Counted from the stretch's first letter, positions 43,573 to 53,217 are shown. The stretch is 64,000 nucleotides of DNA from Candidatus Nanopelagicus abundans (GCF_002288305.1 NZ_CP016779.1:682001-746000); one strand, 5' to 3'. The notes: generated from the letters alone by a model not told the origin. Translations and numbers: made by a program.

Positions 43573-46500
43573 TTAAGATACAGAATCAACTTCACGAATG
43601 CGCTGCGAAATTACCTCACTAACACCATCACCTCGCATTGTGACGCCATATAAAGAATCAGCAATCTCCATGGTGCGCTTTTGGTGAGTAATAATAATTA
43701 ACTGTGATTTCTCTCTTAGCTCTTCAAAGACACCAAGTAGCCTTCCTAGGTTTGTATCATCTAATGCAGCTTCAACCTCATCCATTACATAAAATGGTGA
43801 AGGTCGTGCTTTGAAAATTGCAATTAATAATGCCACTGCAACTAATGATCGTTCTCCACCTGATAGAAGAGAAAGGCGCTTTACCCGTTTTCCTGGTGGC
43901 CTTGCTTCAACATCAACTCCAGAGGTCAACATATCTGATGGGTTAGTAAGTATTAACTTTCCATCTCCACCTGGGAATAATCGAGAAAAGACAATTTCAA
44001 ATTCTCTAGCAGTATCTTCATATGCCTGCGTGAATATCTGCTGAACTCGATCATCAACTTCTTTAACAATATCTAGCAAGTCCTTCTTAGTTTTCTTTAG
44101 ATCTTCAAGTTGTTCAGCTAGATAACGCAATCTTTCTTCAAGTGATGAATACTCCTCAAGTGCAAGGGGATTAATTTTTCCAAGTAATGTAAGAGATCGC
44201 TCAGCTTGAGCTAATCGCTTTTCTTGTTGGTCTCTACGATAAGGAATCAGGTCACCAGGTACAAATTCACCCTGTTCATTTTCATAAAATGTTGGAACGT
44301 CATTATTTGGACCATACTCATTAGCAAGAGTCTGAACATCTATTCCTAGCTCCTCAATCGCTTTATTTTCTATCTGTTCAATTCGCATTCGATGCTCTGC
44401 CCTTGCAATTTCATCTTTATGAACACTTGAAGTCAATCTTTCTAATTCAGTTGCTAACTCTCTACTGCTTGTACGCAAACTTAGTATTTCACCCTCTCTG
44501 GCAGAACGTGATGCTTCTAAACGCTCTCGCTCAGAACCAGCACGTAAAATTGATGATTCAATTTGAATTAAAGCTTCATAAGCAGCATCTGCAATTTGTT
44601 GTGCAGTTACTGCTGCTTGTGCACGAATTTCTCGACGTGAAATAGATTTTGAAGCAGCATCGCGTTCAGCTCTTGCTTGATTTTCTAATGCTCTAGCTCT
44701 TTGTTCAATTGCATCCTTGCGCTCCTCAATTGTTCTTAAGTTTAATCTCGCTTCAACCTCTTTAGATCTAGCATCAGAGACTTGTGAACGTAAATCTTCT
44801 AAATGAGTTAAATCTGGCTCCACAGGGGATTGATGTGATTCAAATTGCGCAATTGCAGCTGCTAAATCTCGCTCATCTGATGTGCGCTGCTCAGTTGCTG
44901 CAGTAAGTGCAGAAGATAATCGATCCAACTCCTCGCCTGAGTTTTTAACATTTTGCCCAGCAACTGCTAGTTGTTCAGCAAGCCCGGTCATAGCTGCATC
45001 TGACTCATTTAACTTTGATAATGCGATCTCAAAGTCTTGATTAACCTTATTTAATACCTCTTGGGCAGTACTTAATTCAAACTTAACTCGATCACAATCG
45101 GCTGAAACTTTAACGAGCTCTGATTCACAGGTTGCAGTTAATGATGAAATTTTCTCAATTAATCCACTATTGCCCGTACTTTTTACTAGCTCATCTATCT
45201 CTTTAAAGGCAGTTAATCTTCCAAGTGAGCCTGCTCTTAGTTTTTCAACTGACTGAAGTTTTTCAGTAAAGGTTTTTAAATTTGCCTCAGATGCTTTTAC
45301 TTCAACTTTTAATTTTTCAAAAATAGCATCTAGCCCTGGTTCTGACGCGGTAAGAGATGAGATCTGAGTTTCAATTACTCCAAAACTTTCTCGGTGCACT
45401 TTTAACTTATCCTGCACCAAGTCTCGAACTGTTGTTAAACGATTTATTTCACCAGTTGTTGCATCAATTCGGGAGCGCAATCCATTGATATGTCCTTCTT
45501 GTCTAGCTGTGCCCTCACGTTGATCAGCTAAAGCTCTAAGAGATGCAGAAACTCTATTTTCTTCTAGTGCTAATTGACCTTCAATTGCTTTAAGTGAATT
45601 TGAATCAACATTTAATTGTTCTTGAGAAATTTTTACCTGCGCTGTGATTGTTGCTTCTTCCTTGCGCAGCAGCTGCGCCTCTTCTTCTAACGCTTTTGGA
45701 TCGCGCCCAGTCGCCTTTGCCTCCTCTGCTTCTTCAGCTAAAAACCTTGAACGCTCAGATGATAAATTTTGTATACCTCTAATTTGCTCCCGCTGTGCAG
45801 TAAGTCGATAGAAATTTTCTTGAGCAGAAATTAATTGTGGATTTTCACTTGCAGCAATCGCATCTAATTCAATCTCTCGATCTCTTGCAGTATTTAATTC
45901 TCGCTCAACTTGCTCTTTGCGATCACGAAGTACGGTTTCATCGGCAACTTCCTCGGCCATCTCTGAACGCATACGAATTAGATCATCAGCTAGTAAGCGT
46001 AATTTTGCATCACGCACATCTGATTGAATGATTGTTGCTTTCCTGGCTACCTCAGCTTGTTTGCCAAGTGGTTTTAATTGCCGGCGAAGCTCCACAGTTA
46101 AATCTTGAATTCTTGCAAGATTTGTCTGCATTGAATCTAATTTTCGAATTGCCTTCTCTTTACGCTTTCTATGCTTAAGAACACCAGCAGCTTCTTCAAT
46201 AAATGCTCGTCGCTCCTCTGGATTTGCAAGCAAGATCGCATCTAGTTGGCCTTGTCCAACAATCACATGCATCTCTCGCCCAATGCCGCTATCACTAAGA
46301 AGCTCTTGAATGTCTAATAATCTTGTTGTCTCACCATTTAATAGATATTCAGATGAACCATTTCTAAATAAAACACGAGTAATCGTTACTTCAGAAAAAT
46401 CAATTGGTAAAACACCATCTGCATTATCTATTGTTACTGAAACTTCAGCTCGGCCTAATGGCGCTCTTCCGGATGTACCAGCAAAAATAACATCTTCCAT

Positions 46501-46680
46501 TTTTCCACCGCGTAAAGATTTAGCACCCTGCTCACCTAATACCCAAGATAAAGCGTCAACTACATTTGATTTACCTGATCCATTCGGACCGACTACACAA
46601 GTGATGCCCTGCTCAAAATTTAGGATGGTAGAAGAGGCAAAAGACTTGAACCCCTTGAGGTTCATACTCTTTAGATACAT
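43573..46680 (-). CDS. smc: SMC chromosome-segregation ATPase, apparently hinge-less
   Basis: Condensin ATPase that organises and segregates the chromosome. I start at MYLKSMNLKGFKSF (1035 residues). N-terminal head: Walker A VVGPNGSGKSNVVDAL (29-44) and the VGQGQLD Q-loop (141-147). C-terminal head: signature LSLLSGGERSLVAVAL and Walker B PFYVMDEVEAALDD (about 962-975). Two coiled-coil arms cover about 170-485 and 530-835, close to normal length. The globular hinge expected between them (about 150-170 residues with a conserved G-rich face) is not visible; only a short segment around GSLGRLTAFKEIDELVKSTG fills the apex, which accounts for the short total length. Confidence 0.93.
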   Translation of the reverse strand: MYLKSMNLKGFKSFASSTILNFEQGITCVVGPNGSGKSNVVDALSWVLGEQGAKSLRGGKMEDVIFAGTSGRAPLGRAEVSVTIDNADGVLPIDFSEVTITRVLFRNGSSEYLLNGETTRLLDIQELLSDSGIGREMHVIVGQGQLDAILLANPEERRAFIEEAAGVLKHRKRKEKAIRKLDSMQTNLARIQDLTVELRRQLKPLGKQAEVARKATIIQSDVRDAKLRLLADDLIRMRSEMAEEVADETVLRDRKEQVERELNTARDREIELDAIAASENPQLISAQENFYRLTAQREQIRGIQNLSSERSRFLAEEAEEAKATGRDPKALEEEAQLLRKEEATITAQVKISQEQLNVDSNSLKAIEGQLALEENRVSASLRALADQREGTARQEGHINGLRSRIDATTGEINRLTTVRDLVQDKLKVHRESFGVIETQISSLTASEPGLDAIFEKLKVEVKASEANLKTFTEKLQSVEKLRAGSLGRLTAFKEIDELVKSTGNSGLIEKISSLTATCESELVKVSADCDRVKFELSTAQEVLNKVNQDFEIALSKLNESDAAMTGLAEQLAVAGQNVKNSGEELDRLSSALTAATEQRTSDERDLAAAIAQFESHQSPVEPDLTHLEDLRSQVSDARSKEVEARLNLRTIEERKDAIEQRARALENQARAERDAASKSISRREIRAQAAVTAQQIADAAYEALIQIESSILRAGSERERLEASRSAREGEILSLRTSSRELATELERLTSSVHKDEIARAEHRMRIEQIENKAIEELGIDVQTLANEYGPNNDVPTFYENEQGEFVPGDLIPYRRDQQEKRLAQAERSLTLLGKINPLALEEYSSLEERLRYLAEQLEDLKKTKKDLLDIVKEVDDRVQQIFTQAYEDTAREFEIVFSRLFPGGDGKLILTNPSDMLTSGVDVEARPPGKRVKRLSLLSGGERSLVAVALLIAIFKARPSPFYVMDEVEAALDDTNLGRLLGVFEELREKSQLIIITHQKRTMEIADSLYGVTMRGDGVSEVISQRIREVDSVS

Positions 46681-46744
46681 AGCTTCGCCCACTTAATCCG
46701 CATAGGCGCAAACCTATCTAAAAATAGGGTGAAATCGGTGCTAC

Positions 46745-47596
46745 CTACCGTTGGCAACGCGGGCAAAAGTGGGAGGAACGATTAGCAAAGGCTATCCGGC
46801 GGATCAAAGTTGAACATCTTGAACATGGCTGCCCAGCCCTGCCGTAAACACTCAGTGACCTAGAAAAGTAGCCACTCGCCCCATTCACATTTTTATATTG
46901 TTGATCAAATGAAGTTCCACCTGCTTTTATTGCAGATTTCATTACCGCCTTTGCGCTATTGATTAGCTTTTTAATTTCATCTTCAGATAGATCCTCACAA
47001 ATAATCTCTGGATGAATTTTTGCTCGCCATAGCGCCTCATCAGCATAGATATTTCCGATTCCACTAATAATTTCTTGATTTAATATTGCTGGCTTAATAG
47101 CAGATTTTCTCGAACTGATATTTGTAATAACTTCTTTTAAGTTAAAATCTGCTTCAAATGGGTCATAGGCAATATGGGCAACTGATGTCGGAACTTGATC
47201 ATGCATTTGTTCTATAGATAGCCAACCAAATGTGCGCTGATCAATAAATCTAATCTCATCACTAGCACTCTTTTTGCCTGCTAATCCTGCTGCCTTTTGG
47301 AGTTCAATTCTGGCGCGTAAATGTGACTGATCAGGTAATTGCTTAGAGGAAATTAGTAACTGCCCACTCATACCTAGATGAGCTACTAAAGTGAACTCGC
47401 GATCAAGTTCAAACCATAAAAACTTTCCCCGTCTTTTAACTGCCCTAATTTTTGCGCCAACAACTGCTGCCAGTGGGGAAATAGAACTGGGTTTAATTGC
47501 TCTTAAATGATAGGAATGAGCAGATGATATTCGCCTATTTAGCACATACTTCTCAAGGCCTGCACGGACAGTTTCAACTTCAGGTAGCTCTGGCAT
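46745..47596 (-). CDS. mutM: Formamidopyrimidine-DNA glycosylase
   Basis: Removes 8-oxoguanine and other oxidised purines. The catalytic N-terminal proline/glutamate is present (MPELPEVETVRAGL), LVAHLGMSGQL lies near residue 70, ISGIGNIYADEALW near 165 and the C-terminal zinc finger CSRCSTLIRRIAFANRSSHF...CPRC is complete. 283 residues. It lies between rnc and smc as in other actinobacteria; the acylphosphatase gene often found next to smc is absent. Confidence 0.94.
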   Translation of the reverse strand: MPELPEVETVRAGLEKYVLNRRISSAHSYHLRAIKPSSISPLAAVVGAKIRAVKRRGKFLWFELDREFTLVAHLGMSGQLLISSKQLPDQSHLRARIELQKAAGLAGKKSASDEIRFIDQRTFGWLSIEQMHDQVPTSVAHIAYDPFEADFNLKEVITNISSRKSAIKPAILNQEIISGIGNIYADEALWRAKIHPEIICEDLSEDEIKKLINSAKAVMKSAIKAGGTSFDQQYKNVNGASGYFSRSLSVYGRAGQPCSRCSTLIRRIAFANRSSHFCPRCQR

Positions 47597-47616
47597 TTTA
47601 TTAAGAAGAAGAGTTC

Positions 47617-48255
47617 TTACTTTTTATTTTCTCTATTACTAATTGCTTCATGAGCAATTCTTGCGGCTGCTTGCTCAGCCTCTCGCTTACTTTTTCCTGA
47701 CCCAGCTGGAAATCTTTCATTATTTAAAATAACAGTTGCTACAAAACTTTTATCATGATCTGGGCCAGATTCAACTATTTCATATTCAGGTGATGGCATA
47801 TTAATACTTGCAGCTAGTTCTTGTAACGCAGTCTTCCCGTCAAGACCTGCCCCTTGTGCGGTGGCTGAATCGATTGCAGAACCAATCCACTTTAAAATAA
47901 CTTCTGAACTTCTTATATATCCATGTTCAAGATAAATTGCACCTACTAATGCTTCAAGTGAATCGGCCAAAATGGAATTCTTATCTCGCCCGTTTGTGGC
48001 CTCTTCACCTTTACCAATTCGAAGATACTCACCTAATTTAAGATCACGAGCAATTTGTGCGAGCGCCCTCATATTTACAACACCTGAGCGAAGTGGACTT
48101 AATCTACTTTCATCTAAATCTGGAAATTTTTTATATAGTTCATCAGTTACTACTAAGCCAAGAACAGAATCGCCTAAAAACTCAAGACGTTCATTTGTTG
48201 GAATACCACCGGCTTCATATGAAAATGATCGGTGAGTTAATGCAAGTTCAAGCAA
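47617..48255 (-). CDS. rnc: Ribonuclease III (start uncertain, may begin at CTG 48303)
   Basis: Double-strand RNA endonuclease for rRNA and mRNA processing. The signature NERLEFLGDSVLGLVV, the second acidic site DSLEALVGAIYLEHG and the C-terminal dsRNA-binding domain (KTALQELAASINMPSPEYE) are present. The first standard start codon, TTG 48255, falls at the LELALTHRSF motif and would remove the first helix. Upstream codons stay open and encode LYSGLTEQLGISVKDK, which aligns with the normal N-terminus; the only start-like codon there is CTG 48303, with GAGG 6 nt ahead inside the rpmF stop region. I list the minimal form. Confidence 0.92.
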   Translation of the reverse strand: MLELALTHRSFSYEAGGIPTNERLEFLGDSVLGLVVTDELYKKFPDLDESRLSPLRSGVVNMRALAQIARDLKLGEYLRIGKGEEATNGRDKNSILADSLEALVGAIYLEHGYIRSSEVILKWIGSAIDSATAQGAGLDGKTALQELAASINMPSPEYEIVESGPDHDKSFVATVILNNERFPAGSGKSKREAEQAAARIAHEAISNRENKK

Positions 48256-48304
48256 CTTATCCTTAACCGAAATTCCGAGTTGCTCGGTTAGGCCAGAGTA
48301 CAGA

Positions 48305-48478
48305 TCAGACCTCTAGAACCTGGCGACGATTATAAGTTCCACAGGTTGGGCAAGCTGTGTGTTGTAATTTTGGTTGCTGACATTGCTCACATGTTGCAAG
48401 GTGTGCAGGAGTTGTCTTCCACATGCTTCGACGAGAGCGAGTGCGTGCTCGCGACATTTTTCGCTTTGGTACTGGCAT
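48305..48478 (-). CDS. rpmF: 50S ribosomal protein L32
   Basis: 57-residue ribosomal protein beginning MPVPKRKMSRARTRSRRS, with a zinc-binding CEQC...CPTC pair in the C-terminal half and ending RRQVLEV. A GGAG ribosome site precedes the ATG by 8 nt. It lies between the DUF177 gene and rnc, the conserved order. Confidence 0.95.
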   Translation of the reverse strand: MPVPKRKMSRARTRSRRSMWKTTPAHLATCEQCQQPKLQHTACPTCGTYNRRQVLEV

Positions 48479-48551
48479 GATCATTACTCCTTATAAACAC
48501 ATTTGCTAAGGTGAGAATTATCTAGGAAAAGTTGGATCTTGTAAAAACGGC

Positions 48552-49127
48552 TTAATTTTTGAGCGGAAAATCCTTCAAGGCGGCCCATCTTTGATCAGCT
48601 GGTGATTCAGATTCAACTACTGGCAGATATGACCAATTCTGTCCCTGCTTTTCCTCAAGGCCAGGGCAATCCTCATTACAAAGTGGATTTACTGCTAAAT
48701 TTAAAATTATCGCATCCCTTATCGCAGGCTCTAAATTAATATCATCACCAATCATAAAACTTAAATCATCTTCTTCAAGATCTAGATCATCTTCTTTACT
48801 AGATTTACTTCCTCGCTTACCTGCAGATTTATTTGCTAAAACTTCATAGTAATAAAGCTCAGTAAAATTTTCATCAATTGGCCAGCTAATTGGCTTTAAA
48901 CACCTAGTGCATTCACCAGTTGCATTTGCTATTACTCGAGCTGTAGCTAGTACTCCCTCATCAACTGATTGCAATCGCAGATCAACCTCGATGATTTCAC
49001 CCGGTTTTACTGATAGCAGGTCAACTCCTACTGACTCGGTGATTTTAAGATCTAATTCGTGCTCTCGCATCTCACCTGCCCGATGAGGCAGATCATGGGT
49101 GTTAAAGATATAAATTGATCTTGCCAT
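48552..49127 (-). CDS. YceD / DUF177 family protein
   Basis: Protein of 191 residues from the YceD family, which is almost always encoded next to rpmF and is linked to large-subunit rRNA or L32 accumulation. The cysteine pair motif GECTRCLKPISWPI near residue 70 and NPLCNEDCPGL near 153 are its hallmarks. A very acidic, low-complexity stretch (KEDDLDLEEDD) separates them. It follows a coiled-coil gene by 4 bp. Confidence 0.85.
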   Translation of the reverse strand: MARSIYIFNTHDLPHRAGEMREHELDLKITESVGVDLLSVKPGEIIEVDLRLQSVDEGVLATARVIANATGECTRCLKPISWPIDENFTELYYYEVLANKSAGKRGSKSSKEDDLDLEEDDLSFMIGDDINLEPAIRDAIILNLAVNPLCNEDCPGLEEKQGQNWSYLPVVESESPADQRWAALKDFPLKN

Positions 49128-49131
49128 AGAA

Positions 49132-49608
49132 CTAATTTTTTAGTTCAGAGAGTGCGTGCTTAGTTTCAAATCCGTCTAGCTTATCTCGGCCCTTACTAAT
49201 CACATCTAAAGTCTTATTTAAAATCACTTCAAGAGTTGCAAGCCTTGAATCAATATAAGCATCAATTTCTTCTCGACTCTTCTCTCCATCTGTGTTTGCC
49301 TCAGCTAGAATTCGATTAGCTTCTTTGCGAGCACTGCTAACAATTGTGGTTTGCTCAACTAAACGAGCAACTTCCTCTCTTGCTTGCTCAATAATGGCAT
49401 CTGCTTGCTTGTGCGCATCTTCTAAAATATTTTCTTTATCACGTTGTATGGAAATAGCTCTGGCTAAATCATTTGGAAAAGAAACTTTAATTTTATCTAA
49501 TAGTTGAAGTAATTCACTTCTATTTATGACGCAAGAAGCAGAAAGTGGAACAGAGCGTGCCTCTTCAACAGCTGCAATTGCTGCCTCTAAATTTTCAACT
49601 ACATCCAT
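49132..49608 (-). CDS. Coiled-coil protein, DivIVA/ATPase-subunit-B-like
   Basis: Protein of 158 residues, mainly a long amphipathic coiled coil (residues about 40-130, rich in A, E, K, R). Actinobacteria usually encode such a protein between coaD and the DUF177 gene, annotated as cell-division-initiation or ATP-synthase-B-like; function is unproven. It lacks a membrane helix and the N-terminal DivIVA lipid-binding motif, so I do not call it DivIVA proper. Confidence 0.65.
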   Translation of the reverse strand: MDVVENLEAAIAAVEEARSVPLSASCVINRSELLQLLDKIKVSFPNDLARAISIQRDKENILEDAHKQADAIIEQAREEVARLVEQTTIVSSARKEANRILAEANTDGEKSREEIDAYIDSRLATLEVILNKTLDVISKGRDKLDGFETKHALSELKN

Positions 49609-49610
49609 GA

Positions 49611-50093
49611 TTAATCCTTCCGCTCAAGGCGAGATCTTAACTTATCCACTATTGCAGCTGGCATATAAGCCGAGACATCCCCACCATAACTAGCGATTTC
49701 TTTGACTAAAGAAGAGGATAAAAATGAATGAGATGGGGCGGTGGACATAAATAATGTCTCAACTCCCTGCAGTTGTAAATTTACTTGGCTCATTTGTAGC
49801 TCATAATCAAAATCACTTACTGCCCGTAATCCCTTAACAATTGTTGGAATCTTATTAGTACGGCAATAATCAACTAATAAGCCAGACCAGGAATCAACCT
49901 TAATATTCGTATACCGAGTAGTTACTTGCTTTATCATTTCAATTCGCTCATCTACTGTAAATAATGAGCTCTTCGTTTGATTAACTAATACTGCAATTAC
50001 AACCTCATCAAATAAAGTACAAGCTCTGGCAATAATATCTAGATGACCATTAGTAATTGGGTCAAATGATCCTGGACAAACAACACGTCTCAT
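49611..50093 (-). CDS. coaD: Phosphopantetheine adenylyltransferase
   Basis: Fourth step of coenzyme A synthesis: ATP plus 4'-phosphopantetheine gives dephospho-CoA. The nucleotidyltransferase motif is VCPGSFDPITNGHLDII (residues 5-21) and the PSHSFLSSSLVKEIA motif near 118 is the usual C-terminal signature. 160 residues. It follows rsmD and precedes the coiled-coil gene by 2 bp. Confidence 0.95.
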   Translation of the reverse strand: MRRVVCPGSFDPITNGHLDIIARACTLFDEVVIAVLVNQTKSSLFTVDERIEMIKQVTTRYTNIKVDSWSGLLVDYCRTNKIPTIVKGLRAVSDFDYELQMSQVNLQLQGVETLFMSTAPSHSFLSSSLVKEIASYGGDVSAYMPAAIVDKLRSRLERKD

Positions 50094-50136
50094 GGATAAA
50101 ACGCTAGCAACTAATTGCTAAGTTAGCCATTTTTAC

Positions 50137-50721
50137 TCACGCATCGCGCTCAGTATGCACTCCATAATGAATGCTACCAGCACCATATGAGCGAACCTTG
50201 AGCTCTGTTAAGGAAGGTGGCCAAGTGAATGCTTTTACTTTCCCATCACGTTCAATTGCAATAACTCCAAACTTACTTAACAAATTAAGTGAAATGATTT
50301 TCTTTAATATCTTTTCAATTTCTGAATTAGCCACTTCATACGGTGGATCTATATAGATAATCTCGTATGGATTAGAAGCAGTATGGTTTAAAAATTCAAA
50401 TACTGTTTTATTATGTACCTTAAATTTCCCAACTCCTGTAAGGGATGAAAGTAATGCAAAGTTTTCTTCACAAACATCTGCGCTAACTGAATTACTTTCA
50501 ACTGCCTCAACAAGGGCTGCTCCTCTAGATAATGCCTCAACTCCCACAGCTGCTGAGCCAGCAAATAAATCTAAAAAGTGAAGTCCTTCTAATGTACCAA
50601 AGGTTGAAATTAAGGATGAGAACAAACCCTCTCGTGCTCGGTCAGAGGTTGGGCGGGTAATTGATGGTGGTGAAAAAAGTTTTCGCCCTTTACCAATTCC
50701 GGCAATAATTCGCATGCTCAT
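50137..50721 (-). CDS. rsmD: RsmD, 16S rRNA m2G966 methyltransferase
   Basis: SAM-dependent methyltransferase of 194 residues. MRIIAGIGKGRKL and RPTSDRAREGLFSSL form the family start, FLDLFAGSAAVGVEALSRGA near 48 binds SAM and IIYIDPPYEV near 118 is the catalytic (D/N)PPY motif. The ATG overlaps the recG stop by 4 bp. Start could alternatively be the second ATG, two codons later. Confidence 0.93.
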   Translation of the reverse strand: MSMRIIAGIGKGRKLFSPPSITRPTSDRAREGLFSSLISTFGTLEGLHFLDLFAGSAAVGVEALSRGAALVEAVESNSVSADVCEENFALLSSLTGVGKFKVHNKTVFEFLNHTASNPYEIIYIDPPYEVANSEIEKILKKIISLNLLSKFGVIAIERDGKVKAFTWPPSLTELKVRSYGAGSIHYGVHTERDA

Positions 50722-52904
50722 GATTTATCCATAAATCTTGCTGCTTCATCACTCTTAAGTTTATCTACTTCACTCTTTAGCTCTGGCAAATGATTTATCT
50801 CTGGATCAACACCTAAAATCTTAAGGGCAACGCCTCTAGCAGAATCAATTAGATTCTCATCACGTAATACTCTTAATAAGCGAAGGTGTGATCTACCACC
50901 AGATTGGGATCTACCTAATACATCACCCTCTTTACGTTGTTCAAGGTCAAGGCGAGCTAATTCAAAACCATCTAAAGTTTGAGCCAGTGCATTTAGTCTT
51001 TGCATACTTTGAGAATCCTCTTGCGCACTTGTAACTAGTAAGCAAAGTCCTGCCACACTACCTCGCCCAACTCGACCACGGAGTTGGTGAAGTTGTGAGA
51101 TGCCAAAACGATCAGCATCCATAATTACCATCATTGATGCATTTGCAACATCAACTCCCACCTCAATTACGGTAGTGGCTACTAAAACATCAATTTCACC
51201 TTTTGCAAACGCGACCATTGTTTGCTCTTTTAAATCACTAGATTGGCGGCCATGAAGTGTGGCAATTTTTAACCCAGATAATTCCCCACTTGCTAGTTCA
51301 GGTGCTAACTCTTCAACTGCGCTCATCTGCTCATTATCTAAGTACTCTTCACCTAATAATTGAGCAGCAATAATCTCTCTTTCTGTTAGTTTCTTATTTG
51401 GGTTAACAATTCTAGGCGCAACGATATAAACCTGATGACCTTTTGCTACCTCCTCCTTAACACGGGCCCATGCTCGATTTAAAAAGTGTGGTTTTTCAAG
51501 TACTGGAATTACATGTGTGGTAATTGCTACTCGCCCACTAGGTAATTCCTTAAGTGTTGAAATATCTAAATCACCAAATACCGTCATTGCCACAGTTCTA
51601 GGAATTGGAGTAGCGGTCATAACCAAAAGATGTGGTGGTTGCTTTGCCTTCATACGAAGTGCATCTCGCTGCTCAACACCAAATCGATGTTGTTCGTCAA
51701 CTACTACAAGTCCGAGATCTGCAAATGTAACTCCATCTGAAATTAGCGCATGAGTACCAATCACAATTCCAGTTTGTCCACTTGCTAACTTTGCATGAAT
51801 CTCTTTTTTCTCAGCAGTAGATAAAGAACCAGTTAGTAATTCAACTTCAGTGCCTATTGAGCCTGCTTGCAGTGTGCCAGCTTGGGCTAATTCGCCAAGC
51901 AATTTTTTTATTGTTCGAAAATGTTGCTGAGCTAAAACCTCTGTAGGTGCAAGCAGCGCTGCCTGACCGGATGAATCAACTACGGAAAGCATTGCCCTAA
52001 GTGCAACAACTGTTTTTCCTGATCCGACTTCACCTTGCAGTAGTCGATGCATTGGATACTTATTTGATAAATCCTTTTCAATTTGCGCGTTAACTTCAAT
52101 CTGACCAGCGGTATATTTAAATGGTAACTTAGCTTCAAAAGCAGCAACTAAAACAGGGGTATTTGGTGTGCGAGATTTTGTTACTAATTTAACTATTTCA
52201 TTTCGTCTTTGACCAAGCAACAACTGCAGTAACAAAGCCTCATCAAATGTAAGCCTTTCTCTTGCATTTGCTGCGCTATCTAGATCAGGTGGTTGGTGAA
52301 TATCAGAGAATGCTTTCATTAAATTTGGATAATTAAATTCCTTAGCTACATCCTCCGGTAGATAATCTGCTAATTCATCTAATGAATCTAAAGCTAATTT
52401 CATGCACTGCATTATCTTCCATGACGGTAGTTTTGCCGTAGCCGGGTAGACAGGTAAAAATTTGCCAGCAAACTCAGCAACTGCAGCATCAACGTCATCT
52501 CCATCTGGAATTAATTGATAATCAGGGTGTGATAACTGTCGCTTACCTTTAAATACACCAACTTTTCCTGCAAACATTCCTACTCGGCCGGCTTTTAAAT
52601 CCTTCTCCCGCCAAGCTTGGTTAAAGAACGTTAAAGACAAGTTCGCACTTCCATCTGTAACAATTACCTCTAATAAGTTTTTGCCATTAGCCCGCCGTAA
52701 TTTAACCGCCTCAATTTCAGCCAAAATTGTGACCTCATCATCAGCTAATAAAGTTGAAATATCAGTTAACTCACCCCGCACCACATACCTTCTTGGGTAA
52801 TGGCGAAGTAGTTCATTGACAGTAGTCATCCCAAATGATTTTTCTAAAACATCAGCAGTTCGATCACCTACTATGTTTTGCAATCGGGTCACAAGGCTGG
52901 CCAT
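50718..52904 (-). CDS. recG: RecG, ATP-dependent DNA helicase
   Basis: Branch-migration helicase that rewinds stalled forks and processes recombination intermediates. An N-terminal OB/wedge domain is followed by Walker A LLQGEVGSGKTVVALRA, the Walker B box VVDEQHRFGVEQR, motif III LLVMTATPIPRT and motif VI QLRGRVGRG. I start at ATG 52904 (MASLVTRLQ, 728 residues) rather than TTG 52919. Divergent from rpmB; the DAK-kinase gene common between them elsewhere is absent. Confidence 0.94.
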   Translation of the reverse strand: MASLVTRLQNIVGDRTADVLEKSFGMTTVNELLRHYPRRYVVRGELTDISTLLADDEVTILAEIEAVKLRRANGKNLLEVIVTDGSANLSLTFFNQAWREKDLKAGRVGMFAGKVGVFKGKRQLSHPDYQLIPDGDDVDAAVAEFAGKFLPVYPATAKLPSWKIMQCMKLALDSLDELADYLPEDVAKEFNYPNLMKAFSDIHQPPDLDSAANARERLTFDEALLLQLLLGQRRNEIVKLVTKSRTPNTPVLVAAFEAKLPFKYTAGQIEVNAQIEKDLSNKYPMHRLLQGEVGSGKTVVALRAMLSVVDSSGQAALLAPTEVLAQQHFRTIKKLLGELAQAGTLQAGSIGTEVELLTGSLSTAEKKEIHAKLASGQTGIVIGTHALISDGVTFADLGLVVVDEQHRFGVEQRDALRMKAKQPPHLLVMTATPIPRTVAMTVFGDLDISTLKELPSGRVAITTHVIPVLEKPHFLNRAWARVKEEVAKGHQVYIVAPRIVNPNKKLTEREIIAAQLLGEEYLDNEQMSAVEELAPELASGELSGLKIATLHGRQSSDLKEQTMVAFAKGEIDVLVATTVIEVGVDVANASMMVIMDADRFGISQLHQLRGRVGRGSVAGLCLLVTSAQEDSQSMQRLNALAQTLDGFELARLDLEQRKEGDVLGRSQSGGRSHLRLLRVLRDENLIDSARGVALKILGVDPEINHLPELKSEVDKLKSDEAARFMDKS

Positions 52905-53031
52905 AGTGGAAGTATCCAACGCCGCCTGCTTTATCTCGCGTAATTACCCACCGGATTAGCCATTTAATACCCCTGCGAGGTAATCTTTCGCCTCTGATTA
53001 GTTCAATTAGGAAATAAAGGGAGTAAATAAA

Positions 53032-53217
53032 GTGTCTTCAGTATGCGATATCTGCGGCAAAGCCCCAAGCTTTGGTAACAACGTCTCCCACTCAAAACGT
53101 GCTACTCGCCGTCGCTGGAATCCAAATATCCAAAAAATTCGTACGCTAATCAATGGACAAACCAAGCGCAAGAATGTTTGTGCCTCATGCCTTAAGGCAG
53201 GCAAAGTAGTTCGCTAA
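53032..53217 (+). CDS. rpmB: 50S ribosomal protein L28
   Basis: 61-residue ribosomal protein, start GTG with GGGAG 9 nt upstream. It keeps the zinc-type cysteine pairs (CDIC near the start and CASC near the end) and the HSKRATRRRWNPNIQ core. It is the only plus-strand gene in this stretch and its stop abuts that of thiL. Confidence 0.95.
   Translation: MSSVCDICGKAPSFGNNVSHSKRATRRRWNPNIQKIRTLINGQTKRKNVCASCLKAGKVVR

Noticed and set aside
53007-53204. 65-codon minus-strand frame over rpmB
   Set aside because: It is antisense to the well-conserved L28 coding sequence and has no supporting features.
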